A stretch of 64,000 nt of DNA from Kineosporia corallincola (GTDB lineage Bacteria > Actinomycetota > Actinomycetes > Actinomycetales > Kineosporiaceae): the NCBI RefSeq assembly GCF_018499875.1, contig NZ_JAHBAY010000007.1, forward strand, positions 372,001 to 436,000, read 5' to 3'. Positions 26,040 through 34,993 of the stretch are shown here, piece by piece. A model generated the notes under the pieces. It worked only from the letters and a program-made list of their open reading frames with translations. It was not told where the DNA came from and did not search any database. Made by a program: the position numbers and the translations under genes. Numbering within the stretch: position 1 is the stretch's first letter; each line of letters begins with the position of its first letter.

Positions 26040-27470
26040 GTGGCAGCTCCGCAGAACTACCTCGCGGTCATCAAGGTTGTAGGTATCGGTGGCGGCGGCG
26101 TCAACGCGGTCAACCGGATGATCGAGGTCGGACTCAAGGGCGTCGAGTTCATCGCGATCAACACCGACGCCCAGGCGCTGCTGATGAGCGACGCCGACGT
26201 GAAACTCGACGTCGGCCGGGAACTCACCCGTGGTCTGGGCGCCGGCGCCGATCCGGAGGTGGGCCGCAAGGCCGCCGAGGACCACGCCGAAGAGATCGAG
26301 GAAGTGATCAAGGGCGCCGACATGGTCTTCGTGACCGCCGGCGAGGGTGGTGGCACCGGTACCGGTGGCGCGCCCGTGGTCGCCCGGATCGCCCGGTCGC
26401 TCGGCGCACTCACCATCGGTGTGGTCACGCGCCCCTTCACCTTCGAGGGCCGGCGCCGTTCCACCCAGGCCGACTCCGGCATCACCGCCCTGCGTGAAGA
26501 GGTCGACACCCTCATCACCATCCCGAACGACCGGCTGCTGTCGATCAGCGACCGGCACGTCAGCGTGCTCGACGCCTTCCGCTCGGCCGACCAGGTGCTG
26601 CTGTCCGGTGTCCAGGGCATCACCGACCTGATCACCACTCCCGGCCTGATCAACCTCGACTTCGCCGACGTGAAGTCGGTGATGCAGGGAGCGGGCAGCG
26701 CACTGATGGGCATCGGCTCGGCCCGCGGCGAGGACCGCGCGATCCAGGCCGCCGAGACGGCGATCTCCTCGCCGCTGCTCGAGGCCAGCGTCGACGGTGC
26801 GCACGGTGTGCTGCTGTCCATCCAGGGTGGCTCCGACCTCGGTCTCTTCGAGATCAACGAGGCGGCCCGGCTGGTGCAGGAGGCCGCGCACCCCGAGGCC
26901 AACATCATCTTCGGTGCGGTCATCGACGACGCGCTCGGCGACGAGGTGCGGGTCACCGTGATCGCGGCCGGTTTCGACGGGGGCACCCCGTCGAAGCGTC
27001 AGGACGACAACGCGCTCGGCCAGTTCAGCGGCAGACCGCAGTTACCGTCGTCCAACCCGGCTCCACGCCCGGCCCATGCCCAGCCGACGCCGCTGCCCAG
27101 TGCGGCGCACGCGCAGAACCAGTACTCCGGTGCGCAGGTTCCGCAGCAGCAGCCGGTCACCGCTCAGGTGCCGGCGAACGTCGGTGGTCATGCGGGTGGC
27201 AACGGATACGCGCAGGCCAACGGCTATGCGCAGCCGACCCCGCTGAACCCGCCGGCCGCCGAGCCGGAGGCCGAGTGGTCGCCGTCCGAGGGCCAGGGCT
27301 CCACCGGCGAACAGCCGACGCAGTCCCCGGTTCCGCAGGCCGACACGCCGAAGGACCCCACCCCCACCCAGCCCCGGGTGATCGAGGTGACCGACCCGCG
27401 TCCGTCGCGCACGCCGCGTCCGATCGTGCTCGACGACGACGATCTCGACGTGCCCGACTTCCTCAAGTAA
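26040..27470 (+). CDS. ftsZ: Cell division GTPase FtsZ
   Basis: Tubulin-like GTPase, 476 residues, forming the Z ring. The GTP loop [15 protein letters not shown], the N-terminal [13 protein letters not shown] and the T7 loop region [11 protein letters not shown] are intact. A Pro/Gln/Ala-rich linker of about 145 residues (320-465) is longer than average and ends in the conserved tail [12 protein letters not shown] that binds SepF and other partners. The GTG at 26040 has GAGAGG about 9 nt upstream. One TTA codon lies in the linker at 27042. Confidence 0.97.
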   Translation: MAAPQNYLAVIKVVGIGGGGVNAVNRMIEVGLKGVEFIAINTDAQALLMSDADVKLDVGRELTRGLGAGADPEVGRKAAEDHAEEIEEVIKGADMVFVTAGEGGGTGTGGAPVVARIARSLGALTIGVVTRPFTFEGRRRSTQADSGITALREEVDTLITIPNDRLLSISDRHVSVLDAFRSADQVLLSGVQGITDLITTPGLINLDFADVKSVMQGAGSALMGIGSARGEDRAIQAAETAISSPLLEASVDGAHGVLLSIQGGSDLGLFEINEAARLVQEAAHPEANIIFGAVIDDALGDEVRVTVIAAGFDGGTPSKRQDDNALGQFSGRPQLPSSNPAPRPAHAQPTPLPSAAHAQNQYSGAQVPQQQPVTAQVPANVGGHAGGNGYAQANGYAQPTPLNPPAAEPEAEWSPSEGQGSTGEQPTQSPVPQADTPKDPTPTQPRVIEVTDPRPSRTPRPIVLDDDDLDVPDFLK

Positions 27471-27497
27471 CGTCCGCCTTCCCTCTGGGAAGGAAAC

Positions 27498-28193
27498 GTG
27501 GTGGAACGACAGCAAGAACTCGCGGCCGGCCTGGAGAAGGTCCGGTCGCAGGTGACGACGGCATGTGCGGACGCCGGGCGCGACCCGGCTGAGGTCACGC
27601 TGGTCGTCGTCACCAAGACCTACCCGGCCAGCGACATCAGGCTGCTGGCCGGGCTCGGGGTCAGGGAGGTCGGCGAGAGCCGCGACCAGGAGGCCTCGGC
27701 CAAGGTCGCGGAATCCGCCGACCTGGACCTGACCTGGCACTTCATCGGCCGGTTGCAGAGCAACAAGGCCCGGCACGTCGGTCGCTACGCAGACGTCGTG
27801 CACTCCCTCGACCGGCTCTCCCTGGTCGGCGGTCTGGAGCGCGGCGCGGCCGAGACCGATCGCCGGGTGCGGTGCTTCGTGCAGCTGAGCCTCGACGGTG
27901 ACAACTCCCGCGGCGGGGCCCTGGCCTCCGAGGTGCCGGCTCTGGCCGACGCGATCGCTGCTTCTGATCACCTTGAGTTAGCGGGACTGATGGCGGTCTC
28001 GCCTGTGACGTGGGACCCAGATGCCGCATTTGCCGATCTTTTGGCTGCTTCTGAGCATCTACAGAGGCAACACCCGGAGGCAACGAGCATTTCGGGTGGC
28101 ATGAGCGGGGATTTCATGCAAGCGCTGCGTCACGGAGCAACTCACCTGCGTGTCGGAAGCGCGGTCCTCGGTCAGAGGCCGCCCCTCGGGTAG
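27498..28193 (+). CDS. YggS family PLP-binding protein
   Basis: Pyridoxal phosphate homeostasis protein of 231 residues. The PLP lysine is in LVVVTKTYP; HFIGRLQSNKARH and the C-terminal SGGMSGDFMQALRHGATHLRVGSAVLG are family motifs. The gene directly follows ftsZ; the pgeF gene usually between them is absent. From about 27958 to 28170 codon use shifts to T- and A-ending codons, including a TTA at 27978, unlike the rest of the gene. GTG at 27501 is an alternative start. Confidence 0.93.
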   Translation: MVERQQELAAGLEKVRSQVTTACADAGRDPAEVTLVVVTKTYPASDIRLLAGLGVREVGESRDQEASAKVAESADLDLTWHFIGRLQSNKARHVGRYADVVHSLDRLSLVGGLERGAAETDRRVRCFVQLSLDGDNSRGGALASEVPALADAIAASDHLELAGLMAVSPVTWDPDAAFADLLAASEHLQRQHPEATSISGGMSGDFMQALRHGATHLRVGSAVLGQRPPLG

Positions 28194-28229
28194 CTTCGTC
28201 GCAGGGTGAGCGAACATGCGGAGGTTTCG

Positions 28230-28727
28230 ATGAGCGGCGCACTGCGCAAGACCATGGTGTACCTGGGCCTTGCCGAGGACGACGACCGCTACTCGGCGTA
28301 CGACGAGTACGAGGACGAGGACTTCGATCCGGTCGTGGACGACGAGGACGAGCGAGAAGAACCCCGCCGGGCTCCGGTCACCCCGATCGGCCGGGCCCAG
28401 GGGCAGGGGCAGATGGCCCGGGTGGTCGCCCACCCGTCGGCCGAGATCCACCGGATCACCACGATCCATCCCCGGACCTACAACGAGGCCAAGACCATCG
28501 GCGAGAGCTTCCGCTCGGGAACGCCGGTGATCATGAACCTGACGGACATGGACGACGCCGACGCCAAGCGTCTCGTCGACTTCTCCGCCGGGCTGGTCTT
28601 CGGTCTGCACGGGTCGATCGAGAAGGTGACTGGCAAGGTCTTCCTGCTGTCCCCGGCGAATGTCGAGGTGGCGACACCGGAGAAGCCCCGGCCCGCGGAG
28701 CGGTCGGCCTTCTTCAACCAGTCGTAG
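28230..28727 (+). CDS. sepF: Cell division protein SepF
   Basis: 165 residues. SepF anchors FtsZ to the membrane in bacteria lacking FtsA. The N-terminal amphipathic helix [18 protein letters not shown], an acidic linker and the globular domain from about residue 75 ([18 protein letters not shown]) through [11 protein letters not shown] are visible. The ATG at 28230 is chosen over GTG at 28206 because GGAGG lies 6 nt before it and the family begins with this helix. A strong hairpin follows the stop. Confidence 0.95.
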   Translation: MSGALRKTMVYLGLAEDDDRYSAYDEYEDEDFDPVVDDEDEREEPRRAPVTPIGRAQGQGQMARVVAHPSAEIHRITTIHPRTYNEAKTIGESFRSGTPVIMNLTDMDDADAKRLVDFSAGLVFGLHGSIEKVTGKVFLLSPANVEVATPEKPRPAERSAFFNQS

Positions 28728-28728
28728 G

Positions 28729-28769
28729 CAGATCTACCCGCGGACCGTGAGGGTCAGCGGGTAGATCTG
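28729..28769 (+). terminator. Terminator hairpin after sepF
   Basis: Perfect 13-bp inverted repeat CAGATCTACCCGC (28729-28741) / GCGGGTAGATCTG (28757-28769), extended inside by GACC/GGTC. It starts 2 bp after the stop and separates sepF from yggT and wag31. Confidence 0.75.
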
Positions 28770-29158
28770 AAAGATTGCACTCCCGTCGCACCTGGTGCTG
28801 ACGGTGTTTCGCTATGCCTGAGAGACCCTCGGCGTGCCCGAACGGGCAGAACGGACCGGCGGGCGGGGCAGATGCCGCCGGACGGGCGAGGGTGGGCACC
28901 GGACGGCGAGCCGGCGCGTTGTACCGGCACATGCGTAGGGCGAACTGAACCCGGCGCGATCGGGCCGGTCCGGCCGATCGTGGGGGAACAGAAGTAATCC
29001 TAGGCGATCCGGGCGCATAAAAACGACGCCCGGTTCGCTACGGTGAACGCCGTTCGACGTAGCCCATCCCCTCGGGTAGGCCTGTCCGACCGGCTCCGTG
29101 CCGGTGGACCAGGAACCGCCCGGTCCAACACTGAGTGCAAAGCGGAGTCGCAACCGTC
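28770..29158 (+). other. Intergenic region before yggT
   Basis: 389 bp without a convincing gene. It presumably holds the yggT promoter; I could not identify a clear -10/-35 pair or other structure. Confidence 0.5.
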
Positions 29159-29440
29159 GTGGACGTGATCAGGTACCTGCTCTATTACGTCGTCTTCCTG
29201 TTCTTCATCATCCTGATCGGCCGGCTGGTGATCGACTGGATCCAGGTGTTCGCCCGGGACTGGCGCCCGCGTGGCGTGGTGCTGGTGATCGCCGAGGGCA
29301 TCTATTCGGGCACCGACCCGCCGCTGAAGGCGCTGCGCCGGCTGCTCCCGCCCCTGCGCATCGGGGCCGTGCAGCTCGACTTGGCCTTCATCGTGTTGTT
29401 CCTCATAGTGAGCATCCTGATGCAGGTGCTGCGACCGTAG
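29159..29440 (+). CDS. YggT family membrane protein
   Basis: 93 residues with two membrane helices (about 4-24 and 70-90) and the short conserved segment FARDWRPRGVVLVIAEGIYSGTDPPLKALRRLLPPLR between them. YggT-family proteins lie between sepF and divIVA in many Gram-positive bacteria; function unknown. GTG at 29159 is chosen because the helix starts just after; GGAG is 12 nt upstream, which is long. A GTG at 29135 is possible. Confidence 0.85.
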   Translation: MDVIRYLLYYVVFLFFIILIGRLVIDWIQVFARDWRPRGVVLVIAEGIYSGTDPPLKALRRLLPPLRIGAVQLDLAFIVLFLIVSILMQVLRP

Positions 29441-29610
29441 GCCCGGGTGCCACACGTAGCACCTTCAGGTGACAGATTGTGCGTGACACATGACCCTCCG
29501 TTGCTCCGGAAGTGGTCATCTGCGCCGACCTTGTGTAGCGTCAGCTTCCGGTACGGTGGCGTAGCAGCGGCTCCGCACTTCCGATTGAGTGACCAACGCG
29601 AGGTGACCAG

Positions 29611-30378
29611 ATGGCGTTGACGCCCGAAGACGTTGTTAATAAGCGCTTCCAGGCGACCAAGTTCCGCGAAGGCTACGACCAGGACGAGGTCGACGACTTC
29701 CTGGACGAGGTCGTCAACGAGCTACGTCGTCTCAACGAGGAGAACGAGGAGCTGCGCGGCAAGCTGAGCTCCTGCGAACGCCGAGTGGGCGAGCTGTCCC
29801 GTGCCAACGTGGCCCGCGAGTCCGCTCCGGAACCGGCTCCCGCGCCGATGCCGACCCCCCCGCCCGCACCGCAGCCGGTGGCCGCGGTCGTGCCGGAGCC
29901 CGTCCGGGTCCCGGCCGTCATGGAGGCGGCGCCGCAGGGTCCCGAGGCCGCTGCCGGCATGCTGGCGCTCGCCCAGAAGCTGCACGACGAGTACGTGCGC
30001 AACGGTGAGCAGACCCGCGACCGCATCGTCGGCGAGGCGCGCGAGCACTCCAACCGCCTGATCCGTGAGGCCGAGGAGAAGCAGCGCCAGACGCTCGGTT
30101 CCCTGGAGCAGGAGCGTTCGCTGCTCGAGCGCAAGATCGACGAGCTGCGCGCCTTCGAGCGGGAGTACCGCAGCCGGCTCAAGTCCTACCTGGAAGGCCA
30201 GCTGCGCGAGCTGGAGTCCAAGGCCGCCGTCGTGCCCACCCGTGGGCCGCAGCAGCCGCAGTCCCAGCCGGCCGGTGTCGGCGCCGCTCCCTATGGCGCG
30301 CCGCTGCCGACCCGTGGTGGTTACTCGGACTCCGGGGCCGACGCCCCCGCGCAGTACCCCTTCGGCGGACAGAGCTGA
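29611..30378 (+). CDS. wag31: Polar growth/division protein Wag31 (DivIVA)
   Basis: DivIVA family protein of 255 residues. The N-terminal membrane-binding domain MALTPEDVVNKRFQATKFREGYDQDEVDDFLDEV precedes a coiled coil (25-65), a Pro/Ala-rich linker (about 72-110) and a long second coiled coil (about 118-210). A Gln/Pro/Gly tail follows. It marks curved membrane and organises apical growth in actinomycetes. GAGGTG lies a few bases before the ATG. Confidence 0.95.
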   Translation: MALTPEDVVNKRFQATKFREGYDQDEVDDFLDEVVNELRRLNEENEELRGKLSSCERRVGELSRANVARESAPEPAPAPMPTPPPAPQPVAAVVPEPVRVPAVMEAAPQGPEAAAGMLALAQKLHDEYVRNGEQTRDRIVGEAREHSNRLIREAEEKQRQTLGSLEQERSLLERKIDELRAFEREYRSRLKSYLEGQLRELESKAAVVPTRGPQQPQSQPAGVGAAPYGAPLPTRGGYSDSGADAPAQYPFGGQS

Positions 30379-30398
30379 CGCAGGCAGCTAGCCAGCAC

Positions 30399-30444
30399 GG
30401 CCCAGCGGGTTCAGACTTATCTGAATCCGCTAGAGCCGTTTTGC
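30399..30444 (+). terminator. Intrinsic terminator after wag31
   Basis: AGCGGGTTCAGA (30404-30415), loop CTTA, TCTGAATCCGCT (30420-30431): a 12-bp stem with one G-U pair, outer GGC/GCC pairing, then GTTTT. This is one of the few terminators here with a T-run. Confidence 0.75.
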
Positions 30445-30499
30445 GGGCGGTGCCGGCCGCTCTGACCAGCACCGCCCGCGTCGCCGTGAGGGGGCACAC

Positions 30500-30889
30500 G
30501 TGCCACGGGCCGAGCGCAAGGCTGCTACCACCGTGACCGGGCCGTTCGGGGCCATCCGCGCCGAGCTGGTCGCCGACCTGGCCCGGCTGGAGGCCGAGCG
30601 GGAGACGGTGCTGGCGGGCCTGGCCGACGTGCTGCGCGACAGCGCCGCGGGTTCCGGCGACGACCCGGCCGACTCCAGCGGCAAGACCTTCGGCCGGGAG
30701 CACGAGCAGGCGCTGCTCACCCGGGTCACCGACGCGGTGCAGGCCACGCGGGACGCCCTGGACCGGATGGCGGCCGGCACCTACGGGGTGTGCGAGAGCT
30801 GCGGCGAGCCGATCGCGCTGCCCCGCCTGGAGGCCTTTCCCCGGGCGGCGCTGTGTGTGGCCTGCAAGCAACGGCAGGAGCGCCGGTAG
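30500..30889 (+). CDS. TraR/DksA family zinc-finger protein
   Basis: 129 residues. A predicted coiled-coil hairpin (about 18-95) is followed by a C4 zinc finger, YGVCESCGEPI...CVACKQRQE. DksA-like proteins bind RNA polymerase through the secondary channel; whether this short actinobacterial form does is unproven. GTG at 30500 follows GAGGGGG. It precedes lspA by 60 bp, a frequent arrangement in this phylum. Confidence 0.88.
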   Translation: MPRAERKAATTVTGPFGAIRAELVADLARLEAERETVLAGLADVLRDSAAGSGDDPADSSGKTFGREHEQALLTRVTDAVQATRDALDRMAAGTYGVCESCGEPIALPRLEAFPRAALCVACKQRQERR

Positions 30890-30949
30890 ACGCCGGTAGA
30901 GCGGTCCGCCGTCGGCGGGTACGTCGCCCGGTGCGGGACATGGCACCCT

Positions 30950-31576
30950 ATGAGGACGATGACAGAGCCCACGAAGACGCCGGACTCCGGCGTGGATGAC
31001 ACCGGCGTGGCCGACGCGCCGCCCCCGGTCCCGCCGGCCCGGCGCCGCGCCTACGCCGCGGCCGTTCCGCTGATCGCCCTGGTGGTGCTCGGTCTGGACC
31101 AGCTCACCAAGTATCTGGCGGTCGAGAAGCTGACCGGCGAGGGCCGGGTGGACGTGGCCGGCGACCTGTTCGGCTTCTACCTGATCCGCAACCCCGGCGC
31201 CGCGTTCTCCATGGCCACCGGCTCCACCTGGATCTTCAGCGTGGTCGCGATCGCGGTGGCGGTGTTCATCATCCGGATCTCCCGCACACTCGGGCACTGG
31301 GGCTGGGCCGTGGCGCTCGGCCTGCTGCTGGGCGGTGCGGTGGGCAACCTGACCGACCGGATCTTCCGCTCGCCCGGCCTGTTCCGCGGTCACGTGGTCG
31401 ACTTCCTGGAACTGCCGAACTGGCCCATCTTCAACCTCGCCGACTGCGCGATCACCTGCGCCGCGGTGCTGATCGCGGTGCTCAGCGTGATCGGGATCGG
31501 CACCGACGGGCAGCGCGTGAGCGACTCGAAGAAGAAGAGCACGACCGAAGACGGCGATGGGCAGGCCGATGCCTGA
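30950..31576 (+). CDS. lspA: Signal peptidase II (lipoprotein signal peptidase)
   Basis: Aspartyl membrane protease of 208 residues with four membrane helices that cleaves prolipoprotein signal peptides. Motifs: [50 protein letters not shown] (first catalytic Asp) and FNLADCAIT (second catalytic Asp). ATG at 30950 or 30959 both fit. The 3' end overlaps the next gene by 8 bp. Confidence 0.94.
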   Translation: MRTMTEPTKTPDSGVDDTGVADAPPPVPPARRRAYAAAVPLIALVVLGLDQLTKYLAVEKLTGEGRVDVAGDLFGFYLIRNPGAAFSMATGSTWIFSVVAIAVAVFIIRISRTLGHWGWAVALGLLLGGAVGNLTDRIFRSPGLFRGHVVDFLELPNWPIFNLADCAITCAAVLIAVLSVIGIGTDGQRVSDSKKKSTTEDGDGQADA

Positions 31577-32498
31577 GGTGCGCTCCCTCCCGGTGCCCGA
31601 CGGGCTGGCCGGCGAGCGGCTCGACGCCGGGCTGGCCCGGCTCTTCGGCCTGTCCCGCAGCGCGGTGGCCGACCTGGCCACCGACGGCGCGGTGCTGCTC
31701 GACGGCTCCCCGGTGGGCAAGTCCGAACGGCTGCGCGCCGGGGCCTGGCTGGAGATCAGCCTTCCCGGCGCGGAGAAGGACGAGCTGCCGCCGCCCGAGC
31801 CGGTGCCCGGCATGCGGATCGTGCACGACGACGACGAGCTGGTGGTCATCGACAAGCCGGTCGGTGTGGCCGCGCACCCCAGCCCGGGCTGGACCGGTCC
31901 CACGGTGACCCAGGGCCTGGCCGCGGCCGGCTACTCGATCGCCACCTCCGGCGCGGCCGAGCGGCAGGGCATCGTGCACCGTCTCGACGTCGGCACCAGC
32001 GGCCTGATGGTGGTGGCCAAGAGCGAGTACGCGTACTCGGTGCTGAAGCAGGCCTTCCGCGAGCGCACGGTGGAGAAGACCTACAACGCGATCGTGCAGG
32101 GCCACCCGGACCCGCTGCGCGGCACCATCGACGCGCCGATCGCCCGGCACCCCTCGCACGACTACAAGTTCGCCGTGATCACCGGCGGCAAGGCCAGCGT
32201 CACGCACTACGAGACGGTCGAGGCGTTCCGCGCCGCGTCGCTGGTGGAGGTGCATCTGGAGACCGGCCGCACGCACCAGATCCGGGTGCACTTCTCGGCG
32301 CTGCGTCACCCCTGCGCCGGTGACCTCACCTACGGCGCCGACCCCACCCTGGCCGCGAGGCTCGGGCTCACCCGGCAGTGGCTGCACGCCGTGCGGCTGG
32401 GCTTCGAGCACCCGGGCACGGGGGAGTGGGCCGAGTACCAGAGCGAGTACCCGGACGACCTGGCCACCGCCCTGGAACGCCTGCGGGCCTGGGGCTGA
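31569..32498 (+). CDS. RluA/RluD family pseudouridine synthase
   Basis: 309 residues. An S4 RNA-binding domain (about 10-65) precedes the catalytic domain with [15 protein letters not shown] (catalytic Asp) and [16 protein letters not shown]. By family it isomerises uridines in 23S rRNA; the exact sites cannot be read from sequence. The ATG at 31569 overlaps the lspA stop; an ATG at 31557 is in frame. The lspA-pseudouridine synthase pair is a common arrangement. Confidence 0.92.
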   Translation: MPEVRSLPVPDGLAGERLDAGLARLFGLSRSAVADLATDGAVLLDGSPVGKSERLRAGAWLEISLPGAEKDELPPPEPVPGMRIVHDDDELVVIDKPVGVAAHPSPGWTGPTVTQGLAAAGYSIATSGAAERQGIVHRLDVGTSGLMVVAKSEYAYSVLKQAFRERTVEKTYNAIVQGHPDPLRGTIDAPIARHPSHDYKFAVITGGKASVTHYETVEAFRAASLVEVHLETGRTHQIRVHFSALRHPCAGDLTYGADPTLAARLGLTRQWLHAVRLGFEHPGTGEWAEYQSEYPDDLATALERLRAWG

Positions 32499-32541
32499 CG
32501 ACGCCGGTGCCCGCGCCTGAGCGGTTCACAGTGCCCGCCGC

Positions 32542-32547
32542 TAGGAT
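32542..32547 (+). promoter_or_regulatory. Candidate -10 of a leaderless transcript
   Basis: TAGGAT ends 9 nt before the ATG at 32557, and no Shine-Dalgarno sequence is present. No clear -35. Confidence 0.4.
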
Positions 32548-32556
32548 CGGCGCCCG

Positions 32557-33096
32557 ATGAGCATGATCGATGAACGGCCCGGCCCGGGGGCCACGAAGAA
32601 GCCGAAACTCCTGGCCGGTGAGACCGTCGCCCTGGTCCTGCCGATCGTGCTCGGCATCGTGGTGGCGGTGGCCTGGCGCCTTCTGCTGCCGCTCACCGAG
32701 AAGCTCGGTGACGAGACGGAGCTTCAGGCCGCGGTCGACGGCACGCTGGCCGGGCTGGGACTGCTGACCGGCCTGCTGCTGGGCATCGGCGCGCTGCTGC
32801 GCCCGGGGCGTTACCCGGTGCGCCGGGTGACGGCTCTGCTGGTCACCTCCACCCTGGGCGGTGCGATCAGCTGGTTGCTGGGCAACACGCTGGGCACGCC
32901 GGTGCTGCGGGGGGTCGGCGCGGCCTTCATCTGGCCGGCCACCACCGCCGTGGTGATCATGGTGGGCGCGATCCTGCCCTGGACGTCACACCGCCTGGAC
33001 CAGGCGTCCCGTCCCGCCGAGCCGTACGGCCTCCGGTGGGACGACGAGCCGGATCCGGCCCGGGCCGAGGCCCCGGGGGAGCGCCCGGCGAGCTGA
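32557..33096 (+). CDS. Predicted four-helix membrane protein, function unknown
   Basis: 179 residues. Hydrophobic segments at about 23-46, 62-82, 89-110 and 118-140 predict four membrane helices, with a Pro/Glu/Ala-rich cytoplasmic tail. I do not recognise a functional family. It stands alone between the pseudouridine synthase and a 35-residue membrane protein, and likely starts from a leaderless transcript. Confidence 0.75.
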   Translation: MSMIDERPGPGATKKPKLLAGETVALVLPIVLGIVVAVAWRLLLPLTEKLGDETELQAAVDGTLAGLGLLTGLLLGIGALLRPGRYPVRRVTALLVTSTLGGAISWLLGNTLGTPVLRGVGAAFIWPATTAVVIMVGAILPWTSHRLDQASRPAEPYGLRWDDEPDPARAEAPGERPAS

Positions 33097-33143
33097 CGAG
33101 GGCGATTGGCACGCATCGGTGTCAGTGCCCGAGACTCGCCCCC

Positions 33144-33251
33144 GTGAACATCATCGTCGGTTTCTTCCTCATCCTCCTGCTGATCGGTATCGGCACCGCG
33201 ATCGTCTGGCTGCTGAAGGCCCTGATGCGGGAACTGTCCCGCAACAACTAG
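33144..33251 (+). CDS. Putative 35-residue single-helix membrane protein
   Basis: GTG at 33144 opens a 35-codon frame: a short hydrophobic helix (residues 2-24) followed by KALMRELSRNN, a basic amphipathic end. The composition is typical of a small membrane protein and the codons are GC-rich at third positions. No ribosome site is clear. It could also be a chance frame. Confidence 0.45.
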   Translation: MNIIVGFFLILLLIGIGTAIVWLLKALMRELSRNN

Positions 33252-33259
33252 GGCGTGGC

Positions 33260-33612
33260 GGCGAACTCCCGGGTCCCCGGGGCGGCGGCGCTCCGGGGAC
33301 CCGGAGGCGAGACATCGTGGTGAGAGCCCAGTCTCGGCACGGAACGCCCGGCTGAACGCGCTCAGGTTCCGACAGCCCACCTGTGACGCGGTCCAGGCCG
33401 CGGGCCGCCCGGCGGCCAGGTGCCCGCCGCCACCCGCACCCGAGCTCGCCAGGCGGCGAACCGACACGTGGTCCGGAGCGCGAGGAAGCGCGGTGTCAGC
33501 AACACCGCGATCGACCGGCACCGGCTGGAGAACCACCGGCTGCCGGCTGAGGGCCGCACGCTCGACGACATCGACGACCTGGCGATCGCCGGGTGGGTCT
33601 CGGGCACAATCT
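33260..33612 (-). pseudogene. Decayed AraC family regulator (C-terminal DNA-binding part)
   Basis: On the minus strand the helix-turn-helix of AraC regulators is readable, but split between frames. One frame gives HPAIARS and later RFLALRTTCRFAAWRARVRVAA (first HTH region). After a frameshift near 33420 another gives HLAAGRPAA and GCRNLSAFSRAFRAETGLSP, a clear second AraC HTH with its LSAFSRAF hallmark. No start codon or sensor domain is found upstream, because ybaK occupies that region. This looks like a truncated, frameshifted remnant. Confidence 0.6.
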
Positions 33613-33616
33613 GCGC

Positions 33617-34138
33617 GTGGCGAAGAAGAAGGACGCGGGTGCGTCGACCCCGGCGGTGAAGGTGCTCAGCGGCGCGGGAGTGGTGTTCACGACGCACACG
33701 TTCGAGGCGGAGGACCGCAGCCGGGCCTCGTCGTCGGAGCGGGTCGCGTTCGGCACCGAGGCGGCGAGCGCGCTCGGTGTGGATCAGGGCCGGGTGTACA
33801 AGACGCTGGTGGCCGACGTGGACGGGACGTTGTGGGTGGCGGTCGTGCCGGTCGCCGGGCAGCTCGACCTGAAGGCCCTGGCCTCGGCGGCGGGCGGCAA
33901 GAAGGCGACGATGGCCGACCCGGCGGCGGCCGAGCGCAGCAGCGGCTACGTGGTGGGCGGAATCAGCCCGCTCGGTCAGCGCAAGGCCCTGCCCACGGTG
34001 GTCGACGCCTCCGCCCTGGAGCACGCCACGGTGTTCGTCAGCGGGGGCCGTCGCGGCCTCGACCTGGAACTGGCCCCCGCCGACCTGGTTCGGCTGACCC
34101 GGGCCCGCACCGCCCCGATCGGCCGGCCGGCTCCGTAG
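33617..34138 (+). CDS. YbaK-type aminoacyl-tRNA deacylase
   Basis: 173-residue YbaK/ProX-like domain protein that, by family, hydrolyses misacylated Cys-tRNA(Pro). Seen: VYKTLVADVDGTLWVAVVPVAGQLDLKALA, with the family Lys, then GYVVGGISPLGQRKALPTVVD. GTG at 33617 is preceded by CACAAT 6 nt upstream and no ribosome site, which suggests a leaderless start; GTG at 33593 would extend by 8 residues. Confidence 0.88.
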   Translation: MAKKKDAGASTPAVKVLSGAGVVFTTHTFEAEDRSRASSSERVAFGTEAASALGVDQGRVYKTLVADVDGTLWVAVVPVAGQLDLKALASAAGGKKATMADPAAAERSSGYVVGGISPLGQRKALPTVVDASALEHATVFVSGGRRGLDLELAPADLVRLTRARTAPIGRPAP

Positions 34139-34260
34139 AGGCCGACCGACTCGGGAGAGACCGGCCCGCTCCGGACTGGCCCGCCCCGGATTGGCCGGCC
34201 CGCTCGGTAGAGGCCGCTCATGTCCGGAGAAGGGCCGTGCCGGAAAGGTTTTCGTCGTCC

Positions 34261-34914
34261 TCAATTGGGGGTCGGCGGCTCTTTGGTGAGCTCGACGGCG
34301 GGCAGCGAGCTGAACGCGTCGAGCAGGCCGATCTCGCGGCGCAGCAGCCCGAGCTCGGCGGTGAGCCGGTCGTGGGTGCTCGGCGCGGCCAGGAGCGCCT
34401 GCCGCTCGGGCAGTTCCAGCACCGCAGCGGCGGCCACCAGGTACGACAGCACCCGTGGGTCGGTGGGAACGCCGGACTGCTCCACCCGCAGCCGGTCGCG
34501 GTAGGCGGCGAACCGCAGCCCGACCAGCTCGGCGGCGGCCTCCAGGTCGCCGGGGCCGTCCGGCTCACCGATGAAGTCGACGAGCCCGGTGTGGTAGGGC
34601 GTGTCCGCGTCGGCGTCCAGGCCCTTCAGCTCGAACCGTACGTGCCCGACGGTGACCAGGTCGAACCGGCCGTCGTCGTAGGGCGTGACCTCGCGGATCT
34701 GCGCGGTGCAGCCCACCTCGTACAGGCCCTCGGCGGTCTCCGGGTCGCGCCCCGGGCGGGTCGCGATCACCCCGAAGTGCCGGGGCGCGCCCTCGGGCAG
34801 GTCGAGCAGGGCCCGCACCAGCAGCTGGTAGCGCTGCTCGAAGATGTGCAGCGGCAGCACGAGACCCGGCACCAGCACGGTGCTGAGCGGAAACAGGGGA
34901 AGCCGGGTCGCCAC
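34261..34914 (-). CDS. LON substrate-binding domain protein
   Basis: 217 residues resembling the N-terminal LON domain alone, without ATPase or protease domain. It begins LPLFPLSTVLVPGLVLPLHIFEQRYQLLVRALLD, the family hallmark. Function unknown; found next to hisD in many actinomycetes. GTG at 34914 is chosen because TAGTTT ends 7 nt upstream in transcription direction, as at other leaderless starts here. A TTG at 34932 is the alternative. Confidence 0.85.
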   Translation of the reverse strand: MATRLPLFPLSTVLVPGLVLPLHIFEQRYQLLVRALLDLPEGAPRHFGVIATRPGRDPETAEGLYEVGCTAQIREVTPYDDGRFDLVTVGHVRFELKGLDADADTPYHTGLVDFIGEPDGPGDLEAAAELVGLRFAAYRDRLRVEQSGVPTDPRVLSYLVAAAAVLELPERQALLAAPSTHDRLTAELGLLRREIGLLDAFSSLPAVELTKEPPTPN

Positions 34915-34981
34915 GGGGACCAAACTAGTCAAAGTCGCAGGCTCCGCGTTCCCACCGGCAGGGACGGTTCCGCCCGCCCTC

Positions 34982-34987
34982 TAGAAT
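34982..34987 (+). promoter_or_regulatory. hisD -10 element, leaderless type
   Basis: TAGAAT ends 6 nt before the GTG of hisD, with no Shine-Dalgarno sequence. The 79-bp region between hisD and the divergent LON-domain gene holds both promoters. Confidence 0.5.
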
Positions 34988-34993
34988 CGCGCC

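Noticed and set aside
34139-34260. Repeated GGCCGGCCCGCT-like stretches after ybaK
   Set aside because: Short imperfect GC repeats expected by composition; no hairpin or coding signal stands out.
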